64,000 nt of DNA from Acephala macrosclerotiorum (taxonomy: Eukaryota; Ascomycota; Leotiomycetes; Helotiales; Mollisiaceae), in NCBI GenBank assembly GCA_014904845.1, contig MU119252.1, positions 62,001 to 126,000 on the forward strand, read 5' to 3'. The number at the start of each line of letters is the position of its first letter. The first letter of the stretch is position 1. Positions 1 to 11,867 of this stretch are shown in pieces. Both the position numbers and the translations under genes were made by a program. Below the pieces are notes generated by a model that was not told the DNA's origin, did no database searches, and saw only the letters and a program-made list of their open reading frames with translations.

Positions 1-427
1 GAAGAGAATTAAATGGCTGGAGGAGTGCCCGGTGATATTGAGGGTGGGAAAATTGGGATCGATGGGCGAAGTGATTGTTGTCCACGCAGGCCTTGCTCCA
101 GGTGTGAAGCTGGAAAAGCAAGATCCCGTTATGGTGATGACAATGAGAACCATGACCGACGACGGAGTACCAAGCGACGGAAGAGAAGGCAAGGCGTGGA
201 ACAAAGTCTGGAATAAGTACCAAAAAAGCCTTCCGAAGGACGAACGCTCAACCGTCATCTACGGACACGATTCGAAACGAGGTCTACAAGTCGAAAAGTA
301 CAGCATGGGCATTGACACTGGATGTCAGAAAGGAGGCCAATTGACAGCCGTAGTGATCGAAGGAGGACACAGCGATCATACTCATAAGATTGTACATGTC
401 AACTGCAAAGACAGCCGAAATAGATGA
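1..427 (+). CDS. Ppn2-like metallophosphatase, C-terminal part (partial at left edge)
   Basis: The reading frame is open from base 2 to the stop at 425-427, so the gene starts outside the window and about 141 codons are visible. The visible part carries motifs of the fungal calcineurin-like phosphoesterases related to yeast YNL217W/Ppn2: VVHAGLAPG, then YGHDSKRGL, then IDTGCQKGGQLTAVVIE. The His residues in HAGL and YGHDS are the expected metal ligands of the last blocks of this fold. In yeast the family member is a vacuolar, zinc-dependent endopolyphosphatase; the same role here is inferred from the family. The N-terminal metal-binding blocks and any membrane anchor lie to the left of the window. 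No intron is needed in the visible part. Confidence 0.8.
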   Translation, partial: KRIKWLEECPVILRVGKLGSMGEVIVVHAGLAPGVKLEKQDPVMVMTMRTMTDDGVPSDGREGKAWNKVWNKYQKSLPKDERSTVIYGHDSKRGLQVEKYSMGIDTGCQKGGQLTAVVIEGGHSDHTHKIVHVNCKDSRNR

Positions 428-2248
428 GCGGAGTATTTAACCTTACAAGAGATTCGATGGCGCATTTGTCGAATACTTGATATACATCAGGATTGCATAC
501 ACGGTCGGCGTTTGGATCAAGCATTTGTTAGGGTTACAATGGATTTAGGACATTCAGTATACAGCATTCTTCGGCCTCGAGGCTCAGCATCAGCATAATA
601 GATACCCTTTCGACCTTTGGCTTTCTTTCACGTGTGTCTCAGCCCCCGGACGATCACGACGAAGATCTCTTGCAACCGTCAACCTCGAGAAACGATGATG
701 TGAGTCGTCCTCCCCGATCCCCGCGTTTTTTTGACTTCAGTTGCTATGTCTATATTTGGAACTTAGCGGCTGATTCACTGGCTGTACTTGATCTCTCTAA
801 CCGTCGGACAATTCAACTGATCTTGATCGACACTTTAGATGTCGACCCTATTCTCGGAGTGTCAACATATTCTCTATAGCTCCGTACGATTTTCAAGTCC
901 CGAAGACAGTTATGGACACAAGTGGCGTCGTCCAGGAACAGGTCAGCTTTCTTCCTATTCCCATGGGTTTGTTATGAGTCTGTTTGGGTAGTTGTGGAGA
1001 ATCCAAAAGTAGAAGCTTGCAGAAAGAGCATTGTCAAAAATCATGTTCTGGACCAGAAATGGCTAGCAGAGACCGCACTTGTGTCCGCTTGATGTCAATC
1101 TTGACGCTACAAGATGGCGAATCCGAGCATGCTAGAACTAGCACTTCACACGGCTTGGCTAGAATAGACTAAGTCTTCATTTCCTTCGTAGCCACAAGGC
1201 TGCTCCCGCATCTTCTAAACTCTATGAGATGAAAACATGCGAGATGAACGCTCCTTCGGATCTCCATACTCGGGGCCATCACAAAGTCCAGACTCGCAGA
1301 ATTTTCTCATTTGGGTCCGAAAATTGAGCGTGTTCCTACTCTGTGTCAACCTACGATAGCTTACTGAGTCGGGCCCTGATTTTTGGGATAGAGTGCGAAA
1401 CTTTGCCCCTAGTAGTTTCCGAAGTGCTATGCAGCCGTCGACATCTTGCCACCCATCATGGCGGTTTCCCCAGACCGGCTGTCAGCCTTGTAAGAAGCTT
1501 AGCGGTATTGCGTCATTGGGCCCATCTCTAGATCTGATTGGACAACTCCAGCTTTTCCAAAGTAATGGGGCATGCGTTTTCGGGAAGAACGCTGGCCTTT
1601 CTGCAATTTGAGACTACTACATCTTGTCCAAAGGCTGGTCCCAGCAGCATTTCCTTTGTCAAAAATACAAGTTTTTCCCTTCGGAAGTGGTTTGACATAG
1701 AGAAGCTTTAGTTCTATTGACCTCAAGTGAAATTACACCAATTCCCAGAGTAGTTACGCCTTTACTGACCTAGGCCTCTCCTTTGAGTTTCAAGGTTAAA
1801 TTATTTCCTGGCTAGGCCGACAAGCTTGTGTGGAGAAAGCGCCCTGATTATGATTGGGTGCTCTCTTTACGTCAAGGTCTAGTGGCTACTGGTGATGCTA
1901 TACCCCTTTTAGCAAAATACTGCGAAGCTACCTCTTCAGCCGCGTCCTGTTTGGAAGTCTCAGTTTCCATAGACCTGCAAGACTACAGGGTTGTTTGACG
2001 CGACCATGAGCTACAGAACCGGGAGTCCACGGGAATGTGTTGATTCTCAAGGATGCCATACTCGAAACTAGACCTTGCAGTAGTCCTGAACCTAGAAAGG
2101 CCAAATGCATCTAAGCCTTAGATCAACACAAGCTTAACGTGAAGATGAGCTATGTTCAGAGCTTCCACAACAGAAGAAAGATATATAGCGGAGTCCCCCG
2201 ACAAAGGTTGCGTGCTCTTTAGCTAAGGTTAGTCTTTACGGAGTCACT
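428..2248. other. Intergenic, no recognisable gene
   Basis: About 1.8 kb with only short overlapping open frames on both strands. None has a recognisable domain, and no splice pattern joins them into a longer protein. It holds the 3' flank of the phosphatase gene and the promoter of the peptidase gene; ATATATAG near 2181-2188 could be a TATA-type element about 65 bp before the peptidase ATG. Confidence 0.5.
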
Positions 2249-4577
2249 ATGCTGCTCCAACCACTTCCCATCGTTGCTCTTGCAGGCGCTGCTTTCGCAG
2301 TTGTCTCCGCTTCAAATGGCACCACTAATAGCACTGCTACTTCTGACGAACCATGCGGAGCTATCTCCTCAGCGGTTGCTGAATTCTACAGCAATAATTC
2401 AAGTACGGCTCAAAGGTCATTTTTCAGTACTCTTCATCTAACGTTACGACAGACGCCGGCGAGTACTTCAATTTCCCACCATCAATCGCAAATGCGTGCC
2501 TTCTTTCGTCCGGCATCAACAATGATCTCGCTGCTGATTCGTTATCGAGTACAAGAAGTTTGTTGAATTCTTGACCACTCAGGCGTATCTCAAGGGTAAG
2601 CGCTTTTCTATGGTATGAGTGGAAAAAAAAGTCACTAATCGATTTGGCAGACCCTCCTTCGGATTATCCATACCCAGCCGTCGATATTCTCGGTGGTCTT
2701 GACGCTCTGGCGAGCAAAGCAGCAGCAGGGGGCTTCAAAAGTCAATATGCTCTGGACATGACACTAAATCAATTGATCGCTTCGGCGCGTGAAGGACGTC
2801 TATATAGCGCTTTTTGTTCCTTACAAGCCGTTTCGTACCAGAGATCGTTCCAGCTCGTCTCGGTATCTCAGGATGGCGTCGAGCTCCCCAAGCTCTATGT
2901 TCTCGGTAGGTAACAACGGGGCTTAATCACTTACTACATATTTCTGATTCTCTCGTTAGCCGATATTGTGAGCAACTCCACCCAGATCAGTGATGTTGTA
3001 GCTGTCAATAGTCAGAACGCGACCGAAGTTGTTGAGAAGGAGGGTTTATTCCAACTCATGGACCCCGATGCAGCCTACAACTACACAATGGGAAGCCAAG
3101 GACGCGTACCAAACTCTGGGTAAGCGCTGAATTTTAGATTATCGGAATAATTTAAAAGCTAATGTCAATTTAGCACCAATCTCGGAACATTCGAGGCTGT
3201 CGGGTATAACTTCTATCCTGGCAATTACACCAACGTGACCTTCAGCAACGGTTCCACCATCCCATTTGAGAACATCGCAAGCATTGCTCCTGAGACCTGG
3301 AATCCCGAAATTACGAATGGCGAAGACTTTACCTACGCCTTTTGCGTCGAGCCTGCCCAGCCGTCCATTACCACGTCATCGTCGGCCTCGAACAGCACTA
3401 CCTCTGCCACGGCAACATCAAGCGCTGCTGCGACAGCCACAACTAGTGAGGCCTCTTATCCAGACCTGTTCCCGTATACCCCTGTTGTCCGCGATCCCAA
3501 CAACCAGGTTGCTGGCTACTTTCTGAATGGTAGCGGCTATGAAGATACGGCTGTCCTTTGGGTCGCTTCATTTGCCCAAGAGAGTCCAAAGCTCGCAGAT
3601 CCGGAGACAATCACGATTTCATTCCAAAACACGACTCGCGACTTCTTCGCAGCCCTTCGAGATGCTCCCAGCAGGACGAAGTTGATTATTGACTTGAGTG
3701 GAAATGGCGGTGGTAACACGCTTCTCCCGGATGACTTGGCAAGTGTTCTCAGCAGGTTATTTCCAGATCTCCAACTAATCTGCAACAGTTCAAGCGCCTC
3801 TTCCCAAATGTTGAGCCTTACGGCGCTTCACGTATACGCGTTCCCGTCTCTGCTGACATTATCGGCCAGACCATTGCAGCAGTGCCCGACGTCTATGGAT
3901 ACCCAGGAGAAAATTCCGAGACATTCCCACAACCATTCCCCGCAGAGAACATTGTCATCCTCACCGATGGTTTCTGCGCTTCCGCTTGCTCCATCTTCGC
4001 TGAGCTCTTGACCCGTCAATTGGGTATCAAGACTGTCGTCGTCGGTGGTCGTCCTCAAAATGCACCTATGCAGGCAATCGGCGGAACCAAAGGTTCACTT
4101 GCCCAAACATTCCAACAACTCCAAGTCCTCTCCCAAGCCGTCTACAACGCAAGCGAATACATCCCGTCCGACCTGGTCGAGGCCGCCAACGAGACACTCC
4201 CCGGTCTCAACCCCCTTCCCCTTGGTGCCAATTCAGCCACCGCTCTCTCGAAATGGTCTGTTAACGGCGCGGATAATATTCCTCGCGGCGATGATCTTCA
4301 GATCTCGCTGCAGTTTGTGTTTGAGCCTGCGAATTGCAGAATCTTTTATAGTGAGAGCACAATCCTGAGTCCGAGGAATTTGTGGATGCAGGTTGCGGAT
4401 ATTGCGTGGAAGGGAGGGAAGTGTGCTTGGGGTGGTATGGATACTGATGTGTCTATTAATGGAACGGGGGTTGGCGACTCAACGCAGACGGTTCCTACAA
4501 GCGCTGCTGGTGCTAAGTTGGTGATTGCCTCTGTGGTTATTATGGTGGCAGGCGTTGTGGGCATGTTGATGGTGTAA
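2249..4577 (+). CDS. Secreted/anchored peptidase S41-family protein, six exons, with an apparent frameshift in exon 2
   Basis: Exons inferred from splice sites and frame: 2249-2402, 2453-2595, 2651-2905, 2960-3119, 3174-3738, 3789-4577. The protein starts with a signal peptide (MLLQPLPIVALAGAAFAVVSA), has many N-glycosylation sites and a Ser/Thr/Ala-rich linker near 3360-3450, and ends in a hydrophobic tail (VIASVVIMVAGVVGMLMV) that suggests a GPI or membrane anchor. The S41 core is seen in IIDLSGNGGGN and in ILTDGFCASACSIFAELL, the latter carrying the expected nucleophilic Ser. Fungal members of this family are extracellular Ser peptidases of unknown substrate. Exon 2 reads in frame up to about 2537, but the continuing homologous frame (EYKKFVEFLTTQAYL) is offset by one base, so one base seems lost at about 2536-2540. 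Unless that is an assembly error, this allele is broken near its N-terminus. The fifth intron uses a GC donor. Confidence 0.8.
3739..3788 (+). other. GC-AG intron in the S41 peptidase gene
   Basis: The exon ends in GATGACTTG and the intron starts GCAAGT and ends CAACAG, with a CTAAT branch-like site near 3775. Joining at these points gives the continuous frame LLPDDL-FKRLFPNVEP in phase 0. The nearby GT at 3756 and the GT at 3743 do not give this frame. Confidence 0.75.
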
Positions 4578-4856
4578 GACAAGCTGCGCATGCGGGTATG
4601 TCAATATCAGAGCAAGGTGTTGCATGGAGAAGAAAATTTGCATGAGTTGTTTGATTTGTATTCATACCAATCAAAAGCTTAGAAAAGTAGTAATCCAGCG
4701 TATGCTCAATTTCATACCCCCATTCCAAGCGTTGTTGATGACGAATTACAAATATTGAGAGGCGTCACGGTCGCTAGTTCAAGCATCGCCGTTGGTAGTG
4801 CCATCTTCAATCCCATCGTCCCCGCCTGCATCTTCCTCGTCCGCCTCACCCTCGCG

Positions 4857-5924
4857 CTAATCCTCGTCCTCCCCATTGCTGTATTCTACGAACACTCCAT
4901 CCTTCATGTATCCGTAGATCTCGACCTCCCCTTCTTCCTTCCACTCATACTCCTTAATCATATCAACCAACTTGGTTCCCTTCTCTATAGTAGTCATAGT
5001 GTTATAGACCACCTCAGGAATCACCCAATAATCATGATGATCCCATGGAATCAAATCTTCCCTGTTGACCGGTGCATTCTCCTTCACCTCCCTCAATAGC
5101 TCCTGATCCTTCTTCTCCAACGCGTCAATGAACTCTCGAGCGAAGGTATCCTTCATGATCTCCTCGTACTCCTTCAGTTGTCCATCCACATCAGTAACCG
5201 TCTCGAATCTAATCAAATCCGTAAGTTCCTTCTTCGAGTAGTCGTGGGACTTCGAGACGATGGCGAGCTCATAGAGGTTATTGAAGTTCTTCAGAATGCG
5301 ATAAAGCCAGCCATTGTAGCCCTTGGGATCATTATCGATGGAGGTGTTGATACCAGCATGATCGTACAAAGCGAGAGATCGAACCCTCCCCGCATGCCCC
5401 TCGTTGAAATCGAAGGGTCCGTAAGCAGCCTTGTCACATTCCTCCTTCGTAGCCTTGGTGAAGCCCCAGTCGAGGTAGAGTGTATCCTGATCGAAGTTGA
5501 TCCAAGTCATACCGGACATCCACCTCGTACCAAAAGCCCTCTTGTAGTTTCCGTACTTCAAAGCGATCTCTCTCGACTGCTTGTTGACATAAAGCATACT
5601 GACAATAGAGGGAGAACGGAGCCCGAACGGCGCACGATAATCAGCGCGGTAGGAGGCGGAATCGTCCGGGAGTTGCATGTCGGACCACTATTCACAGCAT
5701 CAGCTTCCGCCCGACCCCGCTTGCTTTCTGGACTTTGTACTTACAGCAGAAGTGATGGCTTTGTGCTCAAGATAAACGACTCGAGGACCAGGCAAAGACA
5801 TCTTCCAAATCTTCTCTCTGATCTCGGTTGGCATTCCGTCGAATGTCGCGTCATGGCGCGATTGCGCTGGTGGAAGAACAACAACGGACGACATCTTGAG
5901 CGTTGATGTTGTTGTTGATAGCAA
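4857..5924 (-). CDS. 2EXR-domain protein
   Basis: Two exons on the minus strand, 5924-5745 and 5687-4857, joined across a GTAAGT...ATAG intron of 57 bp in phase 0, give 336 residues. The N-terminal segment FDGMPTEIREKIWKMSLPGP is the typical opening of the fungal 2EXR domain, followed by a second conserved block around ALYVNKQSREIALKYG-like sequence (here MLYVNKQSREIALKYG). The rest is acidic at the C-terminus. The family is very common in filamentous ascomycetes, resembles F-box-like adaptors in layout, and has no established biochemical role. An alternative start 10 codons downstream (MSSVVVLPP) is equally possible. No signal peptide or membrane segment. Confidence 0.8.
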
Positions 5925-6441
5925 GAAAAGGTTTGTGGGAGGGAGGAGGGAGGGGTTTTTATGGGTGGTGGGAAAGGACGCTAGTGCCCCCTTTCGGACC
6001 CGCTTAGCACTTGGTGCCTGAGAAGTGGTCTCGTCTTGAATTCACCCTTTTGTCGCGGCCTTAGGTGGCAAATTCTCTTGCTGATGGGAGAAACAGTTGA
6101 CAACAACCTTGTTCGTCCGATTCACCTTTGCCTTGAAGTGATGATACAGGCTTCAGACGAATGGTTTCTTTCACTCCTAGTGTGAGTATCTCACCTTTGG
6201 TCTTGAAAGCAAGAACGTATGTCTGACAATGTCACCATGCTTTTCCTAGCCAATTGCCCTGTTGCAATTGCAGACATTCCTTTGTGCCCCTCAAAAGCGG
6301 CAAATGGACATGCTAGCTTCACATTCCACTTAGAAGGCAGATGTACGTCAAGCTTTGAAAGCTTCTCTAGATCAAATTGTCCAATCCAACTACATAAATC
6401 TGTTTATTTACCACTCCAAGACTATCTCAAAAATCTCCCCT

Positions 6442-7965
6442 TTACATAGGCTTCACCGTCTCAGGTGGAGGCCTCACAGCAGCAATCCCTATCTTTATAA
6501 CCGGACTCTCCATAAACATTCCCCAATCATGCACAGCCATCGTCTGCCTCCTACTCATCTCTACCTCCGCCTTCCCTCTATCCACGACCTCCTCTCCATA
6601 CTTTCCTATTACTTCCCCAATATCCATCTGCCCATTCCCATCCCTGAACCCCACAATCGCTTTAACCAGATTTGCCGCGTCATTAAAACAATTATTAAGT
6701 CCTTGGCCACGATGATAAGTCATAGCATGAGCAGCATCCCCTGCGAGTGTTACTCGGCCATTGTGATGGTCCCAAGGAATCGGACTCCAAATCGCCAACC
6801 TATCCCTTGAGATATGCGTCCCTTCTTTAACCCACTCAACAGCACTCTTTCTCGGCTCCGAGAAATCTGCTGTCAGCTCCTTCAATGCCTTCAACCTCCC
6901 CTCAGACGTATTCTCTTCCTCTCCCAATTTATAAAGACAATCGGGCCAAGAAGTAAGCAACTGAAATTTCCAGGTAGAAGGATCTTCAGGATCAGGAACA
7001 GACTGTATTGCCATAAGGAAGAAGAACCCTTTTGGATGAACACCGTAGTCTGTTAATGTATCTAGATTCTTGCGGATGAAAAGTGCTTGTTCGGCTGTAT
7101 ATTGAACGTTGAAGTTGTTCATCGTCATCGGTAAAACAGTTGGCTCTGCTGCGTCTCCTAGAAGTAATCGACGAACGCGAGACTGGCCGCCATCTGCGCC
7201 TATGAGAACGGAGCCTGAAGCGGTAGTGCCGTCAGAGAAGTGGGCAACGACGCCGGCGGAGGGGTAGGAGATTGAGACGAGGGTTTTGGAGTATTGGACA
7301 TCTAAACCTTCGCGGAGGACGAGGCGGAGACGACGACGGGAGCAGCGTCTTCCTCCTGGAGATGGAACCTTTTTGAGAGTTTCGCCGGTAGAGGCGTTGC
7401 GGATGCAGATATAGTCGTGGACCGCTCCTTTGGGGCCTCGTAGAGGGTAGTCAAATTCTGCGGTGCAGAGTTTGTCGATTATGGATTTGGGTAGGAGGTC
7501 AGGTATGAATGTTGATGCCCACATGTAGGCCATGCCCCAGTCTGAACGGTCGACATCCTCGAGTCAGCATACTTCTTTAAGACATATCGGGAGTTGTTCG
7601 GGAGTCAAATGTCTGGGTCGAGGGTTACAGCGAGTAGAGCTCGTGAAAATACTAGAAGGGGAAATATGGCTCAGGGAAGTCATACCTCGGACGCGGCCGG
7701 TGGCTTCTTCTTTGTCGAAGATGGAAAATGAGATGCTATTCTATGTCTTATTTAGAAGACTGAGGGGATAAGGTAGTGCGAGTGCTCACTTTCTTCAAGC
7801 CTTGGGCGATAGATAAGCCGCCAGCGCCTGGTATTGTCAGTGTCTGGTTGTCGATTTTGTTCACTTGAGTGGTTTTTTTTAGACCAAAGCTGACGTACCA
7901 GCGCCAATTATGATGACATGAAGAGGCCCACTGTAGCTCTCCACTTCTGCAGGTTTGGTCTCCAT
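6442..7965 (-). CDS. FAD-dependent aromatic monooxygenase (PHBH-fold)
   Basis: Four exons on the minus strand: 7965-7899, 7827-7790, 7740-7686, 7541-6442, giving 419 residues. The introns are GTACGT..CCAG, GTGAGC..ATAG and GTATGA..TTCAG; the last acceptor was chosen because it restores VRDWGMAYMW, the expected block after the second strand. The Rossmann motif IIIGAGAGGLSIA is split by the first intron. ADGGQSRVR is the GD/ADG block and VTLAGDAAHAM is the second FAD/ribityl motif. The family uses NAD(P)H and O2 to hydroxylate small aromatic or polyketide substrates; the substrate here cannot be read from sequence. The gene is transcribed away from a tannase/feruloyl esterase 1.8 kb away, which is suggestive of phenolic catabolism but not proof. 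Length is normal for the family. Confidence 0.85.
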
Positions 7966-9753
7966 CTTGGTAATTGACTGAAAAAGAAGCAATGTATAGT
8001 ATGGAATTGAGTGTTTCGATTACAGGAAAGCAAATATCTGGATCGACAGAATTATCTTCTCAAATGCGTGTTATCTATGACAATCGCCGATTGAAAGACA
8101 AGAACAATTAAGTCAGAGATGGAGTAAGAAAGCGGGCCAGCAAGGGGCGTCCTGGTGTATCAGATAACGGCATGCATATGCTTTCTCACTAAAAATTAGC
8201 GTGCAGTATGTTTCATGGCCCAAGGACTTGGGTCGCGCTTGCCCGGCGAAGTTACCCTAGGAAAAAATACAGATGCGGCATCTTAGCATGCACCGGTTTA
8301 GGACATCGCTGGGATTGGCAGCACAACGTCTACCTGCAGCCCTACGGTATAAACATCCTTCCCGCAGCATCCTTGTAATCGGAAGGTATCTTACATCATC
8401 TCGCCGACCACATGATCTTGTGTCCCGCTGTACTGGGTATTCGGCAACTATGGGGGAGAGAAGCTTCGAGGATTCGGGATTGTAGGATTCGGGGCTGCGG
8501 CGGGGTGTATGCAATGACTGGCGTGGAGATCTTTCGTTGCATATCGCAAGAGACACGGCCCACTCTCTGGCCTGACCGTATCACAAGCCGTGGAACCTAA
8601 GTGCCGGATGATTGGGAGTGGTCTTTCGCTCTGGAACTGGCTTGATGAGTGGTTCTGGCAACGAATGCACCGTGCAAATCGAAGGAGCTTGGCTTTGTTG
8701 AAGCTTCTCAAAGCTGGTGACTCTCGCAGAGATATTTAGTCAGTTGGGGCCGTTGCTGATTGCGTTGGGTATCATCTGCGGCGGATGCGATAACTGCATA
8801 TCTTGGGTCCAACCTTGCAGAAGTGGAGAAGAGGAGGAGAAGGACAATGCGGGAGCGGGGCATCTCTAAATTCTGCCGAGCGGTGAACAGCGCAGGCCCA
8901 CTATTTTCCGTGCCTGCACATCAAAATCAATCCTTCCTCCTTCTCACACTCCACACACATCTTTAAGCTCCTGTTCGCATTGACAGACTCGAATCGTCGG
9001 ACACTACGAATAAGCAATCGCATCGGATCTAAATTCTCATGCTGCTTGAGAGTGTTTCTCAGCATGGCCCTCGATCGACTTGATCTCCCCCTATTTTTGG
9101 GTTGCCGCGACGCGACCCGTTGGGAGCACAGAGTAACCCGACCTCGACGCCATGGCTTTTGTGTGACAGCAATTGTCTTCGACTCAAGATATGATCCTTG
9201 AGAATGCGTTGAGCTCCAGCAGAAGCTCTCGTCCAGTGACGGAAGATGTTTAGTCCTTGCATATGTTTGGCTGCAAATGACTCTGAGTCTTGCCTGCCCT
9301 TCTGAGCAAGATTGAAATTTAATTATCTTGAGACGCACTCTACTATGCTTGCTTGGTTATGATTTCGTCATGCACTGATACCAGTGTATCCAAGTCACCT
9401 CTTATCTTCCCTTGGTTCCAGTACTTTACGAGTAGCACACCTCTTGTTCCACGCGATGGAATGACTTCTATTCTTGCGAACCTAATTGGCGTTTGGGTGT
9501 GTTTTGATTTTGAACTACCTACGAAGTACTACACTGTGCACTTCTTAGCTGTTTGCCGAGGGTGGTGGCAGGAGGAATTTGAAAATATTTCATCGGAGCT
9601 TCCTCATCATGGAAGCTTTCTTCTTGACCACCGTTCAATGACACTTGGTAGCCAAATATTCCTCTCAAGATGTATGTCCCTGACTTCCTCCAGTCGGCGT
9701 ACCATGGGACTCGAGCTCAGCTCGGTGTGGCATCTGAGACGGTGATCAATCGC
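7966..9753. other. Divergent intergenic region
   Basis: About 1.8 kb between the starts of the monooxygenase (minus) and the tannase (plus). Short frames on both strands have no recognisable content. It should hold both promoters; no regulator site could be assigned with confidence. Confidence 0.4.
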
Positions 9754-11867
9754 ATGCGCCTTCTGCCGTCAGTGAAAAAGCTTCTTCTTACGTTCACAAT
9801 TACGAATACAGCTCTCGATGAACCGGCTAGCATATCAAGTCAGATGTCTAGCTTTCCAACCACTCACACAGCTACAACTTCCTTTCTTGAGGAACCAGCA
9901 ATAGATTACCGAGCCCGATGTCTAGCTTTTCAACCCCTCAACTATGTCTCAAACGCAACACTACGAGTTCAAGAATATGTCACCGCCGGCACCATCATTA
10001 CCGAAGAAAACCACGAACCAGATTGTTTAACAGATGCATCACAAACCATCTCAGTCAACCTCTGCCGGATCGCCATGAACATCACCACCTCACCCAGCTC
10101 TGGCATCATCTTCGAAGCCTGGTTTCCAGACAAATACGATGGGAGACTCTTCACAGCAGGCACATCCGGGATGGGAGGGTGTATCCGCTACATCGACATC
10201 GACTTCGGCGTTCAACACGGCTTCACCACCGTCGCCTCCAACAATGGGCACGAAGGCAACCGAGCCAGCGTATTCTACAACCATTCCGAAGTCCTGCAAG
10301 ACTTCGTATGGCGAGCGTATGTCACTTTCCGCGCCCGGCCTTCTCTCAAATACTGACGAGAACAAGCCTCCACATAACAACCGAAACTGGCAAGGCCCTC
10401 GTCCCAGAATTCTACACCCAAGGTTTCAACAAATCCTACTTCAGCGGCTGCTCCGGCGCCGGTCGTCAAGGCATCAAAGCTGCAGAAATGTGGCCCAACG
10501 ACTACGACGGCATCATTGTTGGTGCTCCCGGCGAGAATTTCAATAACATGATCTCCTGGGTTTTATCCTTCTACCTCAAAACCGGGGATGCTAGTTCACC
10601 TGATTTTATATCGGCGAATACTTGGACTGGGTTAATTCATAACGAGATTTTGAGGCAGTGCGATGGGTTGGATGGTGTGTGGGATGGGATTATCGAAGAT
10701 CCGAATCTTTGTGATTTTAGGCCTGAGGAGTTGATTTGTGAGGGGAATAATACGGTGGGTTGTTTGATGGGGAAGCAGGTGAGAATGGTGAGGAGTATCT
10801 TCAGCCCACTATACGGCAGTAAGGGAGAACCCGTCTTCCCAGCCATGCAACCGGGCAGCGAGCCTATGGCTGTGAATAAGCTTTATACAGGGGTTCCTTA
10901 CGATTATGCTATCGTATGTCCTTCCCTCCCTTTCCCGCTTTATCCTTCTTCCACCTTCTCTTTGTCTAGATGAAGAGAAAGCAAGCTAACAGAAGAACAG
11001 GATTGGTACAAATACGTAGTCTACTCCGACCCCAACTACACCACATCTGACTTCAGCATCTCCAGCATGGAATACGCCATCGCTCTCGATCCATACAATA
11101 TTTCCACCTCGCCCTCCGATCTGTCACCTTTCACAGCCGCTCCTCACAACGGAAAAATGATTATGTGGCATGGTGGTGCGGATCAGGAAATCACGAGCTT
11201 CGAGAGCGAAAGATTCTACAACCAACTCATGACGGGTATGAACTTGACTTCGCAGAGAATGGACGAGTATATACGATTTTTCAGGATTCCAGGAGTAAGT
11301 GATTGCCAACTCCAGGTTTCTTCTCCAATCACACCCAGTCCTTCACCTCTAATAAAACACAAGATCTCTTTCATCTCCGCAAAGTTTTTGGGCACAGGCC
11401 TTCACTGACATGACAACCACAGGTATTCCACTGTCGCGCCGGCCCCGGCGCCTGGATGATCGGCCAAGAAACCGGCGGAACAACAACCTACGACCCTGAA
11501 AACTCCATCCTATCTGCCCTCATCCACTGGGTAGAAGACGGCGTAGCCCCAGACACGCTCACCGGGACCAAGGTACTTTCCTTGTCTCCTTACCCTCCCC
11601 TATCCACTCCCATCCCCTTCGATTCCCTTTCCACTTTTGCTTTGAAGCAGGAAAGGGCGGGATTTTGATGGTTATGGAGAGAGTGCTGACCAATTCAAAC
11701 AGTACATAGACGACGACACAAACAAAGCAGTAGAGCGCCAGCGTTGCCACTGTAGATACCCCTACCGAAGCACCTACCTTGGAGAAGGAAGGGATGGAAA
11801 TTTGAAGGATAGTTGGGTGTGTAGGTATCCTGGGGAGGGAGTTGTGAGTGGGAGTGAGGTGCCTTGA
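9754..11867 (+). CDS. Tannase/feruloyl esterase family protein
   Basis: Five exons, 9754-10316, 10361-10913, 11001-11294, 11423-11572, 11703-11867, give 574 residues; all introns are GT-AG (44-130 bp). The acceptor at 10360 was chosen over 10366 because only it keeps frame (WRATSLHITTETGK). The family fingerprint is present: YFSGCSGAGRQG with the catalytic Ser and adjacent Cys, WHGGADQEI with the catalytic Asp, and FHCRAGPGAW with the catalytic His and the partner Cys of the CS-D-HC disulphide. GTSGMGGCIRY and SNNGHEGN are further conserved blocks. These enzymes are secreted and hydrolyse gallate or hydroxycinnamate esters of plant material. The chosen start, MRLLPSVKKLLLTFTITNTA, is only a weak signal peptide; an in-frame ATG at 9670 or an upstream exon is possible. 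A short near-repeat lies in the N-terminal coding region. Confidence 0.85.

Noticed and set aside
5178..5906. 242-codon plus-strand frame
   Set aside because: Antisense to the 2EXR gene, which has the recognised domain and splice sites.
8901..9338. 145-codon minus-strand frame between monooxygenase and tannase
   Set aside because: No recognisable domain, overlapped by comparable frames on the other strand; likely chance.
9918..10973. 351-codon frame read as one gene
   Set aside because: Its first third is the shifted frame of tannase exon 1 and the rest is exon 2; it runs through a real intron.
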